DNA of 64,000 bases, from contig CAKZMM010000083.1 in NCBI GenBank assembly GCA_937128505.1, positions 62,001 through 126,000 on the forward strand, in the 5' to 3' direction. The translations under genes were made by a program, and so were the position numbers. The first letter of the stretch is position 1. Every line of letters begins with the position of its first letter. The notes under the pieces are model-generated. The model had not been told where the DNA came from. It did no database searches and saw only the letters and a list, made by a program, of their open reading frames with translations. Positions 29,424 to 39,853 of this stretch are shown in pieces. The DNA comes from an uncultured Thermogutta sp. GTDB taxonomy: Bacteria > Planctomycetota > Planctomycetia > Pirellulales > Thermoguttaceae.

Positions 29424-31031
29424 AAATTAACTCGTTTCTGGTAGAGTGCTTGTGAGGTAGCCCCTTCAGCCGACGTGACCCTTCCTCGCCCAAAAGAACC
29501 GGAGAAACAGATAGCGTGTTTTCCTTTTTATGCTTTCCCTAAGGGTGGGCAAGGGTGGGCATGAGAGCCCCTGAGCCGAAATCAGTGTATGAAAGACGGC
29601 CCAATGGCACCCTGCTTTACCATACCCAAAACGCAACTTCGGACCGACCCCGTAGGCATCATCCGTTGATTGTAGGCTCCTAATATTTTTAACGCTTTGA
29701 TTGCGATCGAACAACACCTTCGCCGGTAGCACGAAAACTGGAGTTCGTGAATTTCGGAAGGGGTGGAATGTCTAGAAATTCTTTGAATTTGATAGTCTGG
29801 AAGAATCTTTCCCCGCAGGGTTCGGCTTTGCGAGATCATTGATCGAAATATACGCCTCCGTGATCGTAGATTTAGCGACCTTATTTTCTTAGTAAGCATT
29901 TTTCCGAACCGGGCTTATCAAGAATATTAGGCTCTAGCGGAAACTGGTGCGCTCTTGCCTCAAATGGCTTCTCATCGATTTGGTGTAGTTGAGTTCACGA
30001 CAAGGGGCCCCATCTCTTCGCAGAATTCAGTCTTTTTTTAGATTTTTGCGGATACGTGATTTGTTCGGGGAAATAGTTATCTTTGTGTAGCGCCATCATT
30101 TGTAGGTTCTATTACTTCATGGCTTTATAAAAGTCACAACGTGAATGATCTTGATAGTGAATTGGATGGATAGGTGAATTGACATTTTTATCGGTTGACC
30201 TTAAAAGCTGATTTTTCCTTCCGAAGCAAATCTAAATCCAAGATGTTTAATCTTCTATCGGAGGGCAACCCACTTTGGACATATAAACTACTAACAAAAT
30301 CATGAAAGTAGACTATAATTTCGCCGAATTATTTACGACAACTCTTAGATAGTTGCTTCGGCCACGCAGAGGTTCTCAGACAGGAAACTCGAGGGTACTC
30401 AGTTAGTACCGGCCTAGATGGCTGCTGAGGCGGACATGCGAGATAAAGATAATCAAAATAATGGCGCATCCGGAAAGTTTACTGGAGGGAAAATCTACCT
30501 CGGTGCCGCGACGTCAGTATCGAAAGATAAAAGACACTTCGAAAACCCCACGTTCATTTCCCGCAGCCGAGGTTCGCGATGTAGCCGTCCATGCTGTCTG
30601 CCTTTAAATCGAATTATCTGGCTTTGAACCGACAAAACATTGGGCTAGGCCTTTCGGGAAAATGTGATCGTGGATCCCCAATCGTTGCGGAGTAATCGCC
30701 ACGCCGGGTTTTTGGCCGTTCGTGCGGATCTTGGAAGCGGGACCTGCCGGTCCACGAACTTGACGAGGGGGAGATCTTAAAGCACCATTACCCCTACTAT
30801 CAAATCCCACGGAAGTTTACACGCCGTCAACTCAGACAACATCCCGGTAAAACAATAACGGGGCGCAGTTTGTGCCGTCCGCTGGTATATTCTGCGCTTG
30901 CGTTTAGACTGTCGGATAAATTTTCCTGCCAACGGGTCAGCAAGTACGTCGCGGGATGGTCATTGGCAGCATTTCGACCGTTTCTTTCAAGCTACGGGTA
31001 ATAGAGCCTTGACACTCAACTTCGAGCGGAG
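29424..31031. other. Long gene-free, partly AT-rich stretch
   Basis: About 1.6 kb with no gene. 30000-30400 is clearly more AT-rich than the rest of the window. A perfect tandem 10-mer AAGGGTGGGC lies at 29541-29560. I looked for RNA signatures and mobile-element ends and saw none. Confidence 0.5.
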
Positions 31032-32477
31032 GTGCGATCCTTGAAATCAGACTCCGATTCCAACCTCCCCCCATTGGAGAGCTCAAAGACTGTGGGCATA
31101 GCTGATCATGGTCCATCGGAATCCGCCGGGCCAAAGCGCCAGCTGAGCCTATTTGATTCAACGAGCATTATTGTAGGCATCATTATCGGGGCGGGCGTGT
31201 ATCAGATTGCGCCCGATGTCGCAAGAGGAGTATTCTGCCCAGCCGAGGGGGCTGCCGGGGAATTTTACAGCTCGCTAGCCGTTCTCTTGATTTGGCTCAT
31301 CGGGGGCCTACTCTCGTTGTGTGGTGCCATCACCTATGCCGAGCTCGCCACAGCTTATCCTCAGGAAGGTGGCGACTATGTGTATCTGACGCGAGCTTTC
31401 GGCCGATGGGCCGGGTTTTTATTCGGCTGGATTCAGCTTGTGGTGGTACGTCCGGGCGATATTGCCCTGATGGCCTTGGCTTTTGCGACTTATGCGTCGC
31501 AACTTTACGATCCCCTAAGCGGACAGGCGAGCGATATTACGGCAGGGGTTTATAGCGTCGCTGCGGTGATGATCCTTACGGCGATTAATGTGCTGGGGGT
31601 CCGCGAAGGGAAATGGGTCCAGAACCTTTTGACGAGTGTGAAGGTTCTGGGATTGGCTGCCATCATCATCGTTGCGGTGATCGGCCCTGGTGTCCCACGG
31701 GAGCCCACGGCATTTGAGCCGATGGGGATTCGCCTGGCCCTTATTTTTGTGCTATTTGCCTTCGGTGGCTGGAACGAGATGGCGTATGTGGCGGCGGAAG
31801 TGCGGAATCCCGATCGCAACATATTGCGGGCTTTGGTGGTGGGCACAGCCACGGTCACCGTGCTCTATGTTTTGCTGAACGGTGCCTTTCTCTATTCCCT
31901 AGGCTACTATGGATTGGCAAATTCCAAGGCGGTGGCGGCAGACGCGATAGCGACAGTATTTCCCGACATTGGAAGCAGACTTATCAGTGCCCTGATTTGC
32001 ATCAGTGCGTTGGGGGCCGTCAATGGCCTCATTTTCACGGGGGCACGAATCTCGTATGCACTAGGGGCGGACCACCACGTATTTAACTTCTTCAGCAAAT
32101 GGGATCCCCGGACGGGCACACCACTTCGGGCTCTGGTGGTTCAAGGGGGCATCGCCTGCACGCTTTTGGCCGCGTTGGGGAATTTTATCGACGTCATTCT
32201 CTACACGGCGGCAGCTGTGTATGCGTTCTATTTCGCCACCAGCATGGCGCTGCTGGTGCTGCGGGTCCGAGAACCTCATGTTCGGCGACCTTATCGCGCA
32301 ACGGGATATCCCTTTACGACTTTGATCTTCGCCATCGTCTGCTTGTTGCTGATTCACGCCGGGGTTACCTATCGGCCGATTCACTCGGCAGTGGCTGCGG
32401 GACTCATCCTCCTCGGCCTTCCCATCTTTTGGCTAACTCGGCACATTCGGCCCGAGTCGCGTACCGCCACGCAGTGA
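31032..32477 (+). CDS. APC-superfamily amino-acid permease
   Basis: 481 aa with about 12 membrane helices, a secondary transporter of the amino acid-polyamine-organocation family (LAT/basic amino acid type). The first helix carries the substrate-site motif IIVGIIIGAGVYQIAPDV, and a conserved GGDYVYLTRAFGRWAGFLFG follows at about residue 115. FAFGGWNEMAYVAAEVRNP (about 240-258) is also typical. The N-terminal 35 residues are hydrophilic. The start is a GTG directly behind GGAG, so another start slightly upstream or downstream is possible. It has no operon partner, and the substrate is undetermined. Confidence 0.92.
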   Translation: MRSLKSDSDSNLPPLESSKTVGIADHGPSESAGPKRQLSLFDSTSIIVGIIIGAGVYQIAPDVARGVFCPAEGAAGEFYSSLAVLLIWLIGGLLSLCGAITYAELATAYPQEGGDYVYLTRAFGRWAGFLFGWIQLVVVRPGDIALMALAFATYASQLYDPLSGQASDITAGVYSVAAVMILTAINVLGVREGKWVQNLLTSVKVLGLAAIIIVAVIGPGVPREPTAFEPMGIRLALIFVLFAFGGWNEMAYVAAEVRNPDRNILRALVVGTATVTVLYVLLNGAFLYSLGYYGLANSKAVAADAIATVFPDIGSRLISALICISALGAVNGLIFTGARISYALGADHHVFNFFSKWDPRTGTPLRALVVQGGIACTLLAALGNFIDVILYTAAAVYAFYFATSMALLVLRVREPHVRRPYRATGYPFTTLIFAIVCLLLIHAGVTYRPIHSAVAAGLILLGLPIFWLTRHIRPESRTATQ

Positions 32478-32597
32478 CAAAGTATAAAGGCTAAGGGGAT
32501 GTGACTTAAGAGCGGCGTTAGAGCTTATCCACAGGCACTCCCGGTGCCCCCGAAAACCTTTGACGTCAACGAGTTCGAGGCCCGCCCATGCTTAAAA

Positions 32598-32641
32598 GGA
32601 TACCTTGAGATATGAATTAACGAAGATGGATACCTTGAGAT
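32598..32641. repeat. Direct repeat GGATACCTTGAGAT
   Basis: The 14-mer occurs at 32598-32611 and 32628-32641, 30 bp apart and with no mismatch, between the permease and the convergent hydrolase gene. Confidence 0.9.
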
Positions 32642-32762
32642 GCAGGAAATGGTTCAGGCGGGTTCGGGCGCCGGCTTAGGGTTCAATTTCAGTTTACTTA
32701 TTGTGAGACTTCTGGTAGTCAAACTCCAGCTCATCAACCCCTTGCCGGCAAACCACGGTTCG

Positions 32763-34943
32763 CTACTCGGGAAGTTTACAAATCAAGAGCAAGCTATCGA
32801 AAGGCGCAAGATCGATGGCTAGCTCGGCGTGGCGAATTGGTTTTGCGATTTGAAAGCTTCCGTCGCTGGGGCGCAGGATTGCCCAAGGTGGCCCATCGGT
32901 GAGAGATTCTGATCCTTTGTCCAAATCGAGCACCAATCTTCCTTTGTAGGGCGTGGCCGTCAGGTTCACCAGGAGGAAGATCTGCCGAGCTCCGCGCTCA
33001 AACCGACCGAGGGTAATGGCGTCGTTGGCCGGTTCCAGCCGAATTGACGGCTTGATCCGAGAGATCCAATCATCTGTTTTTGATGTGGTGTGTAAGACCT
33101 GCCCCCCTTGTTGCTCGAAGTCCTGAACAATCGATCGGACTTTCGGCGGTAAATCCACCATATCGGGAATGATCAGGGTGGTGTATTGCATACCGGCTAG
33201 TTCAATGGCCCCCTTGGGATGGACCTTGCCCTTTGCCAGATATTCATGATCGACCAAGGTGAATGGGATTTGCCGGGTGGTAAGTCGGCGTCCCCAATCC
33301 CAGAACGAACGGACGATTTGCTGCGCGCGGGGTGATTGTTGTTCCAATCGGAGTGGCTCGGCCACCGGGAGATATTCTTCCCATAAATCATAGATGGGGT
33401 AGTATAAAAGTACGCTCGCTACAGGGGTAGCCGATTTGAGAATCGCATTGAGCCGACCAACAAAGTCGTTATAAGCGCGGTATTCTTCGAGGGGGCGAGC
33501 CTGCGGTCTGTAGTAGAGGGTGAAGTCGGTCACACCCCAGGCGGCCTGCCAGCCGGCGGCGGCTCGCATTTGGTCGAGCTTGGCCGGACCCTCCTTGGCT
33601 TGTTCTTCAGCAAAGTCGCTCACCTCGGTCATTACCCGGCGTCGTCCTGTCAGGCGCGCTGCCGAGCTTGGTAAGCCTGCTGTAAGCCATCCCCTCGAAG
33701 TGGCTGCCCGGGGATTTGAAGTAAGCATATCGAGCCCGGGAATGTCCATGCGAGCAAGTACTTTTAAAGCGTTTCCCTCCAAAGGGACGTGGTGCAGGGG
33801 AGATTCTTCATGGAGCGTGTGTCCCGAGGAGGCCACGCCATGCCGCCCGCACCAATCCTGCAATGCCCCGAAGTAGCGCTCCGCGATCAGGTCTGCAATC
33901 AAGGCCCAAAACTGACGACGGATGCGTTTGTCCTCCGGCGCATTACCTTCGAACAAGCTGCGGCAAACCGTCATGAGATCCTCGCCATAGCGCCGTCGAT
34001 ATTGTTCAGGTAAGTCATAACACCAAGGTACCGTGGGCAGGGGTTCTACTTGCGGGTTCACAGGGTCGACGACTGGCACACGGCTGCGTGCCGGCTCAGG
34101 GATTTGCCCTAAGTTGACTGCCATCGTTGAAGGTTCATCCGTGAAAAATGCTTGAATTGTCTTACCGAAATGCGTTTTCAAGCGATTAGCATAAGCCTCG
34201 TGGGTATGGCGAATGAAACTCGCGACGGCACGATCATCGAGAAGATTGGCGTAACGCCTTGCCGCATAGTAATTGTTCGAAGCATGGGTGTGCTCATAAG
34301 CCCTGCGTAAGAAAAACGGTGGCTCTGAGCCGCGGCGAAAAGAAAGTACCTGAGCTTCGAAATCCGGATTCTCTGCCAAGACCAAGCCGCCTGCGGCACC
34401 GCTTGGATAGCCCTGTTCGTCATAAATCCAAACGATCATTCCCAGCTTTTCACATTGCTCGACGGCCATGATCAAGGTCTGCCAGTGCTGCCCGCTGCGA
34501 AGATACTCATTGAAACTCACATTGCACACAATGCCTCCCAAGCCCAGCTGGAGGAAGTAACCCATTCCCTGCTGAGCGATTTGTTGAGGCGAGCTACGAC
34601 TCGCCCCGTCCTGCTCTATCATTTGCTCCACACCGGCGGCCTGGACGCGACGGGGATCGATTCCATGAACAATTTGCAGGGGGCGAAACTCTACGCCAGG
34701 ATTCGACCATTCCCTGAGCCATTCCTCCGGAATGATCGCAAGGAGCGTATCCGGGTGATCTGTATCTTGTAAGCTCTCATGCGACACGGTGATGCAAGTT
34801 TCGGCCCCAAAAACCAACGGGTCTTGTAAAGGGCTCAAAAGGCTTAAGAAAACCTGCAAAGTAAATCCGAAAGTTGCTATGCCGAATCGTCCGGATACGA
34901 ATCTTCTGAATCTGCAACTGACGTGAAGTTGTAAATACCTCAT
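32763..34943 (-). CDS. Exported glycoside hydrolase, GH106/alpha-L-rhamnosidase-like
   Basis: 726 aa with an N-terminal hydrophobic export segment (about 20-45). The recognisable block is WIYDEQGYPSGAAGG (about 173-187), shared with GH106-type rhamnosidases and related proteins. It is followed by FFTDEPS (about 267) and HTLHEESPLHHVPLEG, which supply conserved acidic residues. The C-terminal 100 residues look like a beta domain. GH106 enzymes are usually longer (about 1000 aa), so this may be a shortened relative with another specificity. It lies convergent with the permease and in the same strand direction as the sugar kinase at 35.9-37.5 kb. Confidence 0.7.
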   Translation of the reverse strand: MRYLQLHVSCRFRRFVSGRFGIATFGFTLQVFLSLLSPLQDPLVFGAETCITVSHESLQDTDHPDTLLAIIPEEWLREWSNPGVEFRPLQIVHGIDPRRVQAAGVEQMIEQDGASRSSPQQIAQQGMGYFLQLGLGGIVCNVSFNEYLRSGQHWQTLIMAVEQCEKLGMIVWIYDEQGYPSGAAGGLVLAENPDFEAQVLSFRRGSEPPFFLRRAYEHTHASNNYYAARRYANLLDDRAVASFIRHTHEAYANRLKTHFGKTIQAFFTDEPSTMAVNLGQIPEPARSRVPVVDPVNPQVEPLPTVPWCYDLPEQYRRRYGEDLMTVCRSLFEGNAPEDKRIRRQFWALIADLIAERYFGALQDWCGRHGVASSGHTLHEESPLHHVPLEGNALKVLARMDIPGLDMLTSNPRAATSRGWLTAGLPSSAARLTGRRRVMTEVSDFAEEQAKEGPAKLDQMRAAAGWQAAWGVTDFTLYYRPQARPLEEYRAYNDFVGRLNAILKSATPVASVLLYYPIYDLWEEYLPVAEPLRLEQQSPRAQQIVRSFWDWGRRLTTRQIPFTLVDHEYLAKGKVHPKGAIELAGMQYTTLIIPDMVDLPPKVRSIVQDFEQQGGQVLHTTSKTDDWISRIKPSIRLEPANDAITLGRFERGARQIFLLVNLTATPYKGRLVLDLDKGSESLTDGPPWAILRPSDGSFQIAKPIRHAELAIDLAPFDSLLLICKLPE

Positions 34944-35889
34944 AAGATTTACTTCCCAGTGAAAGTCTCGGGTTTGTTGGCCCTTCGGATTCGGGCGGCC
35001 TTTAGCCTGCCAAAAGTTGGTAATATTCCCGTCCTTCTTAACTGAAACTATGAAACTATATGGGCGGGAAATGAAGCTTGCAATCGGCGAACAATCGTAA
35101 GCAAAGATGCTTGGTTAAGCGAGGAATCCGAAGCGGATAATCTACTTTGGGAGGGAGTCTGGGCACCGAACGTTCAGTTTGAGGATTTATTACGCAGGGA
35201 TAATCTCAATTAGTAGGTTGCTTTCGAAAAAATGCCCTCAATCTCGGGACTTTGTTCTTTTTGTTCTTCCGAGACTTCGTCCTGAAGCGGTAGGTTCCTA
35301 TCGTCCTGAAGCAAGAGCTTCTAAAACGATTGCCTCGACCGGAGCGTCTACAGCGTGCTGGAAACCGTGAAGCAAGTGACTGAACACAGGGTAACGTGGG
35401 CTGGACCCGTCGACAATCTGTTCACGCGTGGTGGAAACCGTGGAGCAAATGACTGAACACAGAGCTCAAAGCCGCATGGGTTCAAGGGTTTTCCGGCGAT
35501 TCCCTGACGAAAAGAGATTCCCCGGCACCTGCCCCGCCGAGCTTCTCGTCATGCAACCGCCGAGCAAAACCGCCGAGAACATGGTTTTTCGATGGAAGCC
35601 GAATTCCTCACGTCTTCGAGCGGACGGAGCAACCCCGGGGGACAACGAATGAAACAACTCCGGGGACGGCAGATAAGATACGGGTGTCTCCGCCCGACCG
35701 GAATCGCTGTCTCTGAACCCCTTCTTTCCTCGAGGCGTGGGGCCTAAAACCTCACGTCCCGGCAATTTCTGCGATTTCCGCCCGGAGTTTTCCTGTGATG
35801 TGGGCGAGACAAAAGCCTGCGAGTCGAGGTGGCGCTTTTTTCCTGCGGAAATTGAACCTGAAGTTCAGGTCCGCCCACTGATGTGCATC
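34944..35889. other. Intergenic region
   Basis: About 950 bp. Carries a 31-bp direct repeat (35359-35389 and 35432-35462) and a CGTCCTGAAGC duplication near 35278 and 35303. No gene. Confidence 0.5.
35359..35462. repeat. 31-bp direct repeat with 73-bp period
   Basis: Copies at 35359-35389 and 35432-35462 begin TGGAAACCGTG and end GACTGAACACAG, with two internal mismatches. It is the longest-period pair among the intergenic duplications apart from the pair at 61.5 kb. Confidence 0.9.
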
Positions 35890-37461
35890 TTAACCCGTGC
35901 TTGCGCGAAATTGATCCAATCGCTCCCGGAATTTTTGGATTTCCTGCCGATACAAATCAACCCATTGGGGATTGGGCTCGACCGGCGCGGCGAAGCGGAC
36001 CATAATGCGTACGGCGTCGCTCACGCGGAACGGCTCGCTAATCCCCTTCAATCGACGGCGGTATGTCTCGAGCCCTGCGAGGGCAGTTACCGCGGCTCCC
36101 AAGGCGGGACCTTCCGCCGATACTAGCCGTTCAAGACGGCGGCCCAAGATACTGGCCAAGATTTCGCACATTAAATCGCTTCGCGCAATTCCGCCAGAAA
36201 CGGTGATTCGCTCTATTTGTTGGCCGGCTCGCTGATGGGCTTCTACCCCCAGGAAAATTAAGTACGCGATGGCTTCCAGAGCTGCCCGGAACTGGGCTCC
36301 GAGACCCTCAGGTCGTTGCGGAAACCATTGCGGTTTTACGTTGCCGCGAATACCCAGGGAAGGCTCGGGCATGATGAAAGGCATCACCTGAGTGCCATTG
36401 GTACCGGGTGGCAATGCCCGCGCTTGATTCTGTAGTTCGGACCAATTTGGATTTTCCCCGACAACCCAGTCCAAGAATTGGGCCCCGTTGTTGTAACACC
36501 GCATCCAGAGGTAAGGCCCCCAATTGAGCCGCATGACGTCGAGCTCATCTCCCTCCGGTAAACGGTCGGATGAGGAATTGACCACGGCGGAATTCCCGAG
36601 GATTACGGCCACTTGTCCCGCATCGACGGCACCACCACCGACCAAACCAGCCTGTTGATCATCGGAGGTGGGGAAGATGAAAGGGGCGCGATCAGGGTCC
36701 AAGCCAATTTCCAGACACACATGGGGCGCAAGGCCCCCGATCGGCTCGTATTGATCGATGATTCGTGGCAACTGCTCCCAAGCAAGCTGCCGATATTCAG
36801 GACAAGCCAAGGCATCGAGCATTTCTCGCCGCCATTGACAGGTGCGCAGGTCCATAATCCCGGTTGAAGCTGCCGAAGACACACTGATGACCTCATAGTT
36901 ACCGGTCAGAAAGCCGGCCGCCAACGGCCCGTGCGGTAGAATCCGCCAAGTAGCGCGCCAGGCTTGCGGACTGAGGTAGTTCGGATCTTCGTCTTTGACC
37001 AAGTGGCTTAACGAGTAACGATCCGCCCATGGACCACCGATCAGTTCGCGAACCCGCTGGGGCCCTCCTAAGCGAGCCTCGCCTTGTTGGCGATAGGCAG
37101 CAAGCGTCTGGTCATTCCAGCAGATTGCACGGCGGACTTGCACACAATTCCGGTCGATTCTGCCTGCGGTGTGATGGGTAGCCGAGATCCCGCCGGCCAC
37201 CCAGTCATCCAATCGGCCTGCTTGGCGAAGTAGCCCCGTGATGGCTCGGACGCTGGCCCGGGCCTGACCCTCAAGCTGCATCAGATTGAGCTCGGAGATT
37301 CGCTCGTCATACGGGTCGCCTTTCCACAGGTCGGTGGGCAGACGCACCTCGGCAAAGACCTCGCCCTGAAGGTCGAAAGCCAAAACTTTAACGGCACCGG
37401 TGCTGAAGTCCCACCCCGTGATGACGCTAGTGGGCGCAACGAAACGCAGTGGTTCGCTCAT
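35890..37461 (-). CDS. xylB: FGGY-family carbohydrate kinase (xylulokinase-like)
   Basis: About 523 aa, cytoplasmic ATP-dependent sugar kinase. The N-terminal FGGY domain has GWDFSTGAVKVLAFD (phosphate-binding strand) and GGISATHHT. The second domain has the ATP site AVILGNSAVVNSS, ERITVSGGIARSDLMCEILASILGR and SAEGPALGAAVTALAG. The order and length fit xylulokinase best, but other FGGY kinases cannot be excluded. ATG 37461 with GAGGTGG upstream is chosen over 37542. In the window it fits with the sugar hydrolases upstream and downstream. Confidence 0.85.
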   Translation of the reverse strand: MSEPLRFVAPTSVITGWDFSTGAVKVLAFDLQGEVFAEVRLPTDLWKGDPYDERISELNLMQLEGQARASVRAITGLLRQAGRLDDWVAGGISATHHTAGRIDRNCVQVRRAICWNDQTLAAYRQQGEARLGGPQRVRELIGGPWADRYSLSHLVKDEDPNYLSPQAWRATWRILPHGPLAAGFLTGNYEVISVSSAASTGIMDLRTCQWRREMLDALACPEYRQLAWEQLPRIIDQYEPIGGLAPHVCLEIGLDPDRAPFIFPTSDDQQAGLVGGGAVDAGQVAVILGNSAVVNSSSDRLPEGDELDVMRLNWGPYLWMRCYNNGAQFLDWVVGENPNWSELQNQARALPPGTNGTQVMPFIMPEPSLGIRGNVKPQWFPQRPEGLGAQFRAALEAIAYLIFLGVEAHQRAGQQIERITVSGGIARSDLMCEILASILGRRLERLVSAEGPALGAAVTALAGLETYRRRLKGISEPFRVSDAVRIMVRFAAPVEPNPQWVDLYRQEIQKFRERLDQFRASTG

Positions 37462-38068
37462 CGTTCCACCTCTTCCCCTTCCTGTTGCAGGATCTTGCGT
37501 GTGGTTCGAGCTTTCAGAAACATTCAAGAAAAGGCATGACAACTTGTAGCGGCTAGTGTGCCGCCATCATGTTTTCCTGAAAACCGTGTTTGCCCTCTCC
37601 CAGCGATCGCCGGGCCACTTCGTGTTGGAAAAATCTAGGCTCCTTTGGGCTCGAATTGTAAAGAAGTTATCTTATTAGGAAAATGGGGCAAAACATTTTT
37701 CCGCTTAACCAAGTGGTTCGCGGGAGTAGAAGGCGGCCCTTTTCAAAGGCGAGGATAGTGGCTTGCCCAGTTTCCAAAAGCTTTTTACAACAACTCAGCT
37801 CAAAATCCTCCCACCGAAACTGCACCGCAACGCACGAGTCGCTTTTTACCGGTGTGAACTCGAACTGGGGACGGTAGCTTTCGTGTGGGAACAAAGCTTT
37901 AATAAAGCCTTAAAGAGCCTCTGAAATCTTGACCCAGGGACCTGTTGCCGTAATGTGGATAACAAGTTTCGGAAGAGTAAGAATTATCCGTAGTTCGACA
38001 CGGGTCCGAAGGTAAACTAAGGCGTAATTCGGAGAGTAGGTGGAACCTAAAAAAGCGGAGCGGCTACC
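37462..38068. other. Divergent promoter region
   Basis: Lies between divergent genes, so it should hold promoters for both. A perfect DnaA-box sequence, TGTGGATAA, occurs at 37954-37962, alone. No gene. Confidence 0.4.
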
Positions 38069-39331
38069 ATGCGCACTGCATTTCGAGTCATGTTCAAAGC
38101 GGGAATTCACCCGCGGCCTTATCTCAATTTTGCCGTGTGGATGACAATCAGTTGCCTCTTGGCAACCTTCTGCGGGGGGCATGCGTTTGCCCAAGAGAGA
38201 CCGGCTCCACAAGGTTTGCTTCAGGTAGACCCGAGCGCTGTGGGCTTGGATCCTCGACCATTGGCCCGAATTCGCGGCGAGATGGAGAAGTTCGTTAGCG
38301 CGGGGGAAATCACGGGAGCGGTGACGCTGGTGGCCTATCGCGGCGGAATTGTGCACTGGGAGGCCGTCGGAATGGCCGACATCGAAGCTGAGCGGCGTAT
38401 GGAGCGGGACAGTTTGTTCGCCATTGCGTCGATGACCAAACCAATCACCGCAGCGGCACTGATGGTCTTGGCCGAACGCGGACAAGTCAAATTGGATGAG
38501 CCCGCCGAAAATTATTTACCGGAGCTGGCGGCTCTTAAGCTCAACGGAAAACGTCCCGAAAAGCCGGTGACCGTTCGGCACTTGCTTACCCATACCTCGG
38601 GGCTTGGGGGCGATCAACAGATGCATGGTTCGTTAGCCGAGACGGTTCAGTGGCTTGCCCAACAGCCCCTACAATTCGAACCGGGGACCCAATGGCGTTA
38701 TGGGGCAGGACTGACGGTTTGCGGCCGAATAGTGGAGGTAGTATCGGGGCAAAGTTTTGAGAGTTTTTTGGAGCGGGAAATCTTCTCCCCGTTGGGCATG
38801 CACGACACGACATTCCACCCCAATGACCAGCAGAAAATGCGGATTGCGAAGCTCTACCAACGACGAGCCAGCGAAGATCGCTTGGCTCCGGCCGAGCACT
38901 GGCTGATTGATTTGCGCCCCGATGCCCCGCCAAATCCCTCCGGGGGATTATTTTCCACAGCAACCGACTTGGTTCGTTTTTACCAAGCGATTCTAGGAAA
39001 GGGGAGCTTAACCGGGCAGCGAATCCTTAAGCCCGAATCGGTCCGCGAAATGTTGAGGGCACAAACCGGGGAACTTACTACGGGATTTACTCCCGGTAAT
39101 ACCTGGGGATTGGGATGGTGCTTAATTCGGAATCCCCAAGGGGTGACCGGCGTGTTGGCTCCCGGCAGTTTTGGTCACGGTGGGGCCTTCGGAACGCAAG
39201 GCTGGGTGGACCCCGTCAAACGGATGATTTTCATCCTCCTTATTCAACGATTGAATCTTCCAAATGCCGACCAGTCGGAGATGCGCCGCGTCTTTCAGGA
39301 GTGCGCGGTCCAGGCAATCTGTTCAGGATAA
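38069..39331 (+). CDS. Secreted beta-lactamase-fold serine hydrolase (class C/esterase type)
   Basis: 420 aa, exported. The signal segment is about 20-41 with cleavage after HAFA. The catalytic SxxK motif is SMTK (Ser121, Lys124). The second motif is YGA (Tyr211), a variant of the YxN of class C beta-lactamases that is common in esterase-type members. The third is GHGGAFG near residue 367. Such proteins are usually periplasmic esterases or D-aminopeptidases rather than drug-resistance enzymes. It stands alone between intergenic stretches. Confidence 0.9.
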   Translation: MRTAFRVMFKAGIHPRPYLNFAVWMTISCLLATFCGGHAFAQERPAPQGLLQVDPSAVGLDPRPLARIRGEMEKFVSAGEITGAVTLVAYRGGIVHWEAVGMADIEAERRMERDSLFAIASMTKPITAAALMVLAERGQVKLDEPAENYLPELAALKLNGKRPEKPVTVRHLLTHTSGLGGDQQMHGSLAETVQWLAQQPLQFEPGTQWRYGAGLTVCGRIVEVVSGQSFESFLEREIFSPLGMHDTTFHPNDQQKMRIAKLYQRRASEDRLAPAEHWLIDLRPDAPPNPSGGLFSTATDLVRFYQAILGKGSLTGQRILKPESVREMLRAQTGELTTGFTPGNTWGLGWCLIRNPQGVTGVLAPGSFGHGGAFGTQGWVDPVKRMIFILLIQRLNLPNADQSEMRRVFQECAVQAICSG

Positions 39332-39800
39332 GGGGAATCGTCCAGTTCTTTCACGCATGCCCGTGGGGGATCATCCTGTGGCTCAGACTCTTGAAATTGT
39401 AGTCCACCGGAGGTAGAAAACCGGCTGGAGTGGCAAGCGGGGTCATGCACTTGCCTGTCGTTGTGCTCATTGCTCTCGCAGCGCGCTACGCTTAATTTTA
39501 ATTTTAAGGAGATCTCTGGTTCCCATTGCTTCCATAGCCGTTTTGGGTTTCAGGAAGTGCAAGGCATTTGACGTCGTCTCGCGTCCTCAAAGTTTGCTTT
39601 GATTTCCACCCTCTTTGCCCAGGTTCAATTTCGGCATTGTTCGGGAATGGCGAGCAAACAAGCATCCGCTGCATCGAAAGCTACTTGGACTTTGCCCCCT
39701 TATAATCGACATTACCTTTTTAAAAGACGTTGCCTTTTCGAAAAAAGGGTGCGCTTCTGCAATTATCGGATCTGCTTTGCTAGGTTTGCCCCTCTCCTTT

Positions 39801-39843
39801 ATTTCTGGAACCAGAGGTATATATTTCTGGAACCAGAGGTATA
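39801..39843. repeat. Tandem duplication of a 21-bp unit upstream of the GT2 gene
   Basis: ATTTCTGGAACCAGAGGTAT(A) occurs at 39801-39821 and 39823-39843. The unit contains an internal near-palindrome, TTCTGGAACCAGA, that could be an operator half or hairpin, and it ends in TATA-like sequence. Confidence 0.92.
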
Positions 39844-39846
39844 AAA
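39840..39846 (+). promoter_or_regulatory. Candidate -10 element of the GT2 operon
   Basis: TATAAAA directly precedes the coding region, only about 8 bases from the ATG at 39854. Transcription would then start at or near the ATG, giving a leaderless message. A duplicated TATATAT lies 22 bp upstream. The promoter call is from sequence only. Confidence 0.35.
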
Positions 39847-39853
39847 TGAGTGC

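Larger units (their letters stand above)
39332..39853. other. Intergenic region before the GT2 operon
   Basis: About 520 bp with a 21-bp duplication at its end, next to the GT2 start. Short open frames overlapping it are chance. Confidence 0.45.

Noticed and set aside
32525-32533. TTATCCACA, a perfect DnaA box, with another (TGTGGATAA) at 37954-37962
   Set aside because: Only two, 5.4 kb apart and not near dnaA, so not an origin; one or two are expected by chance.
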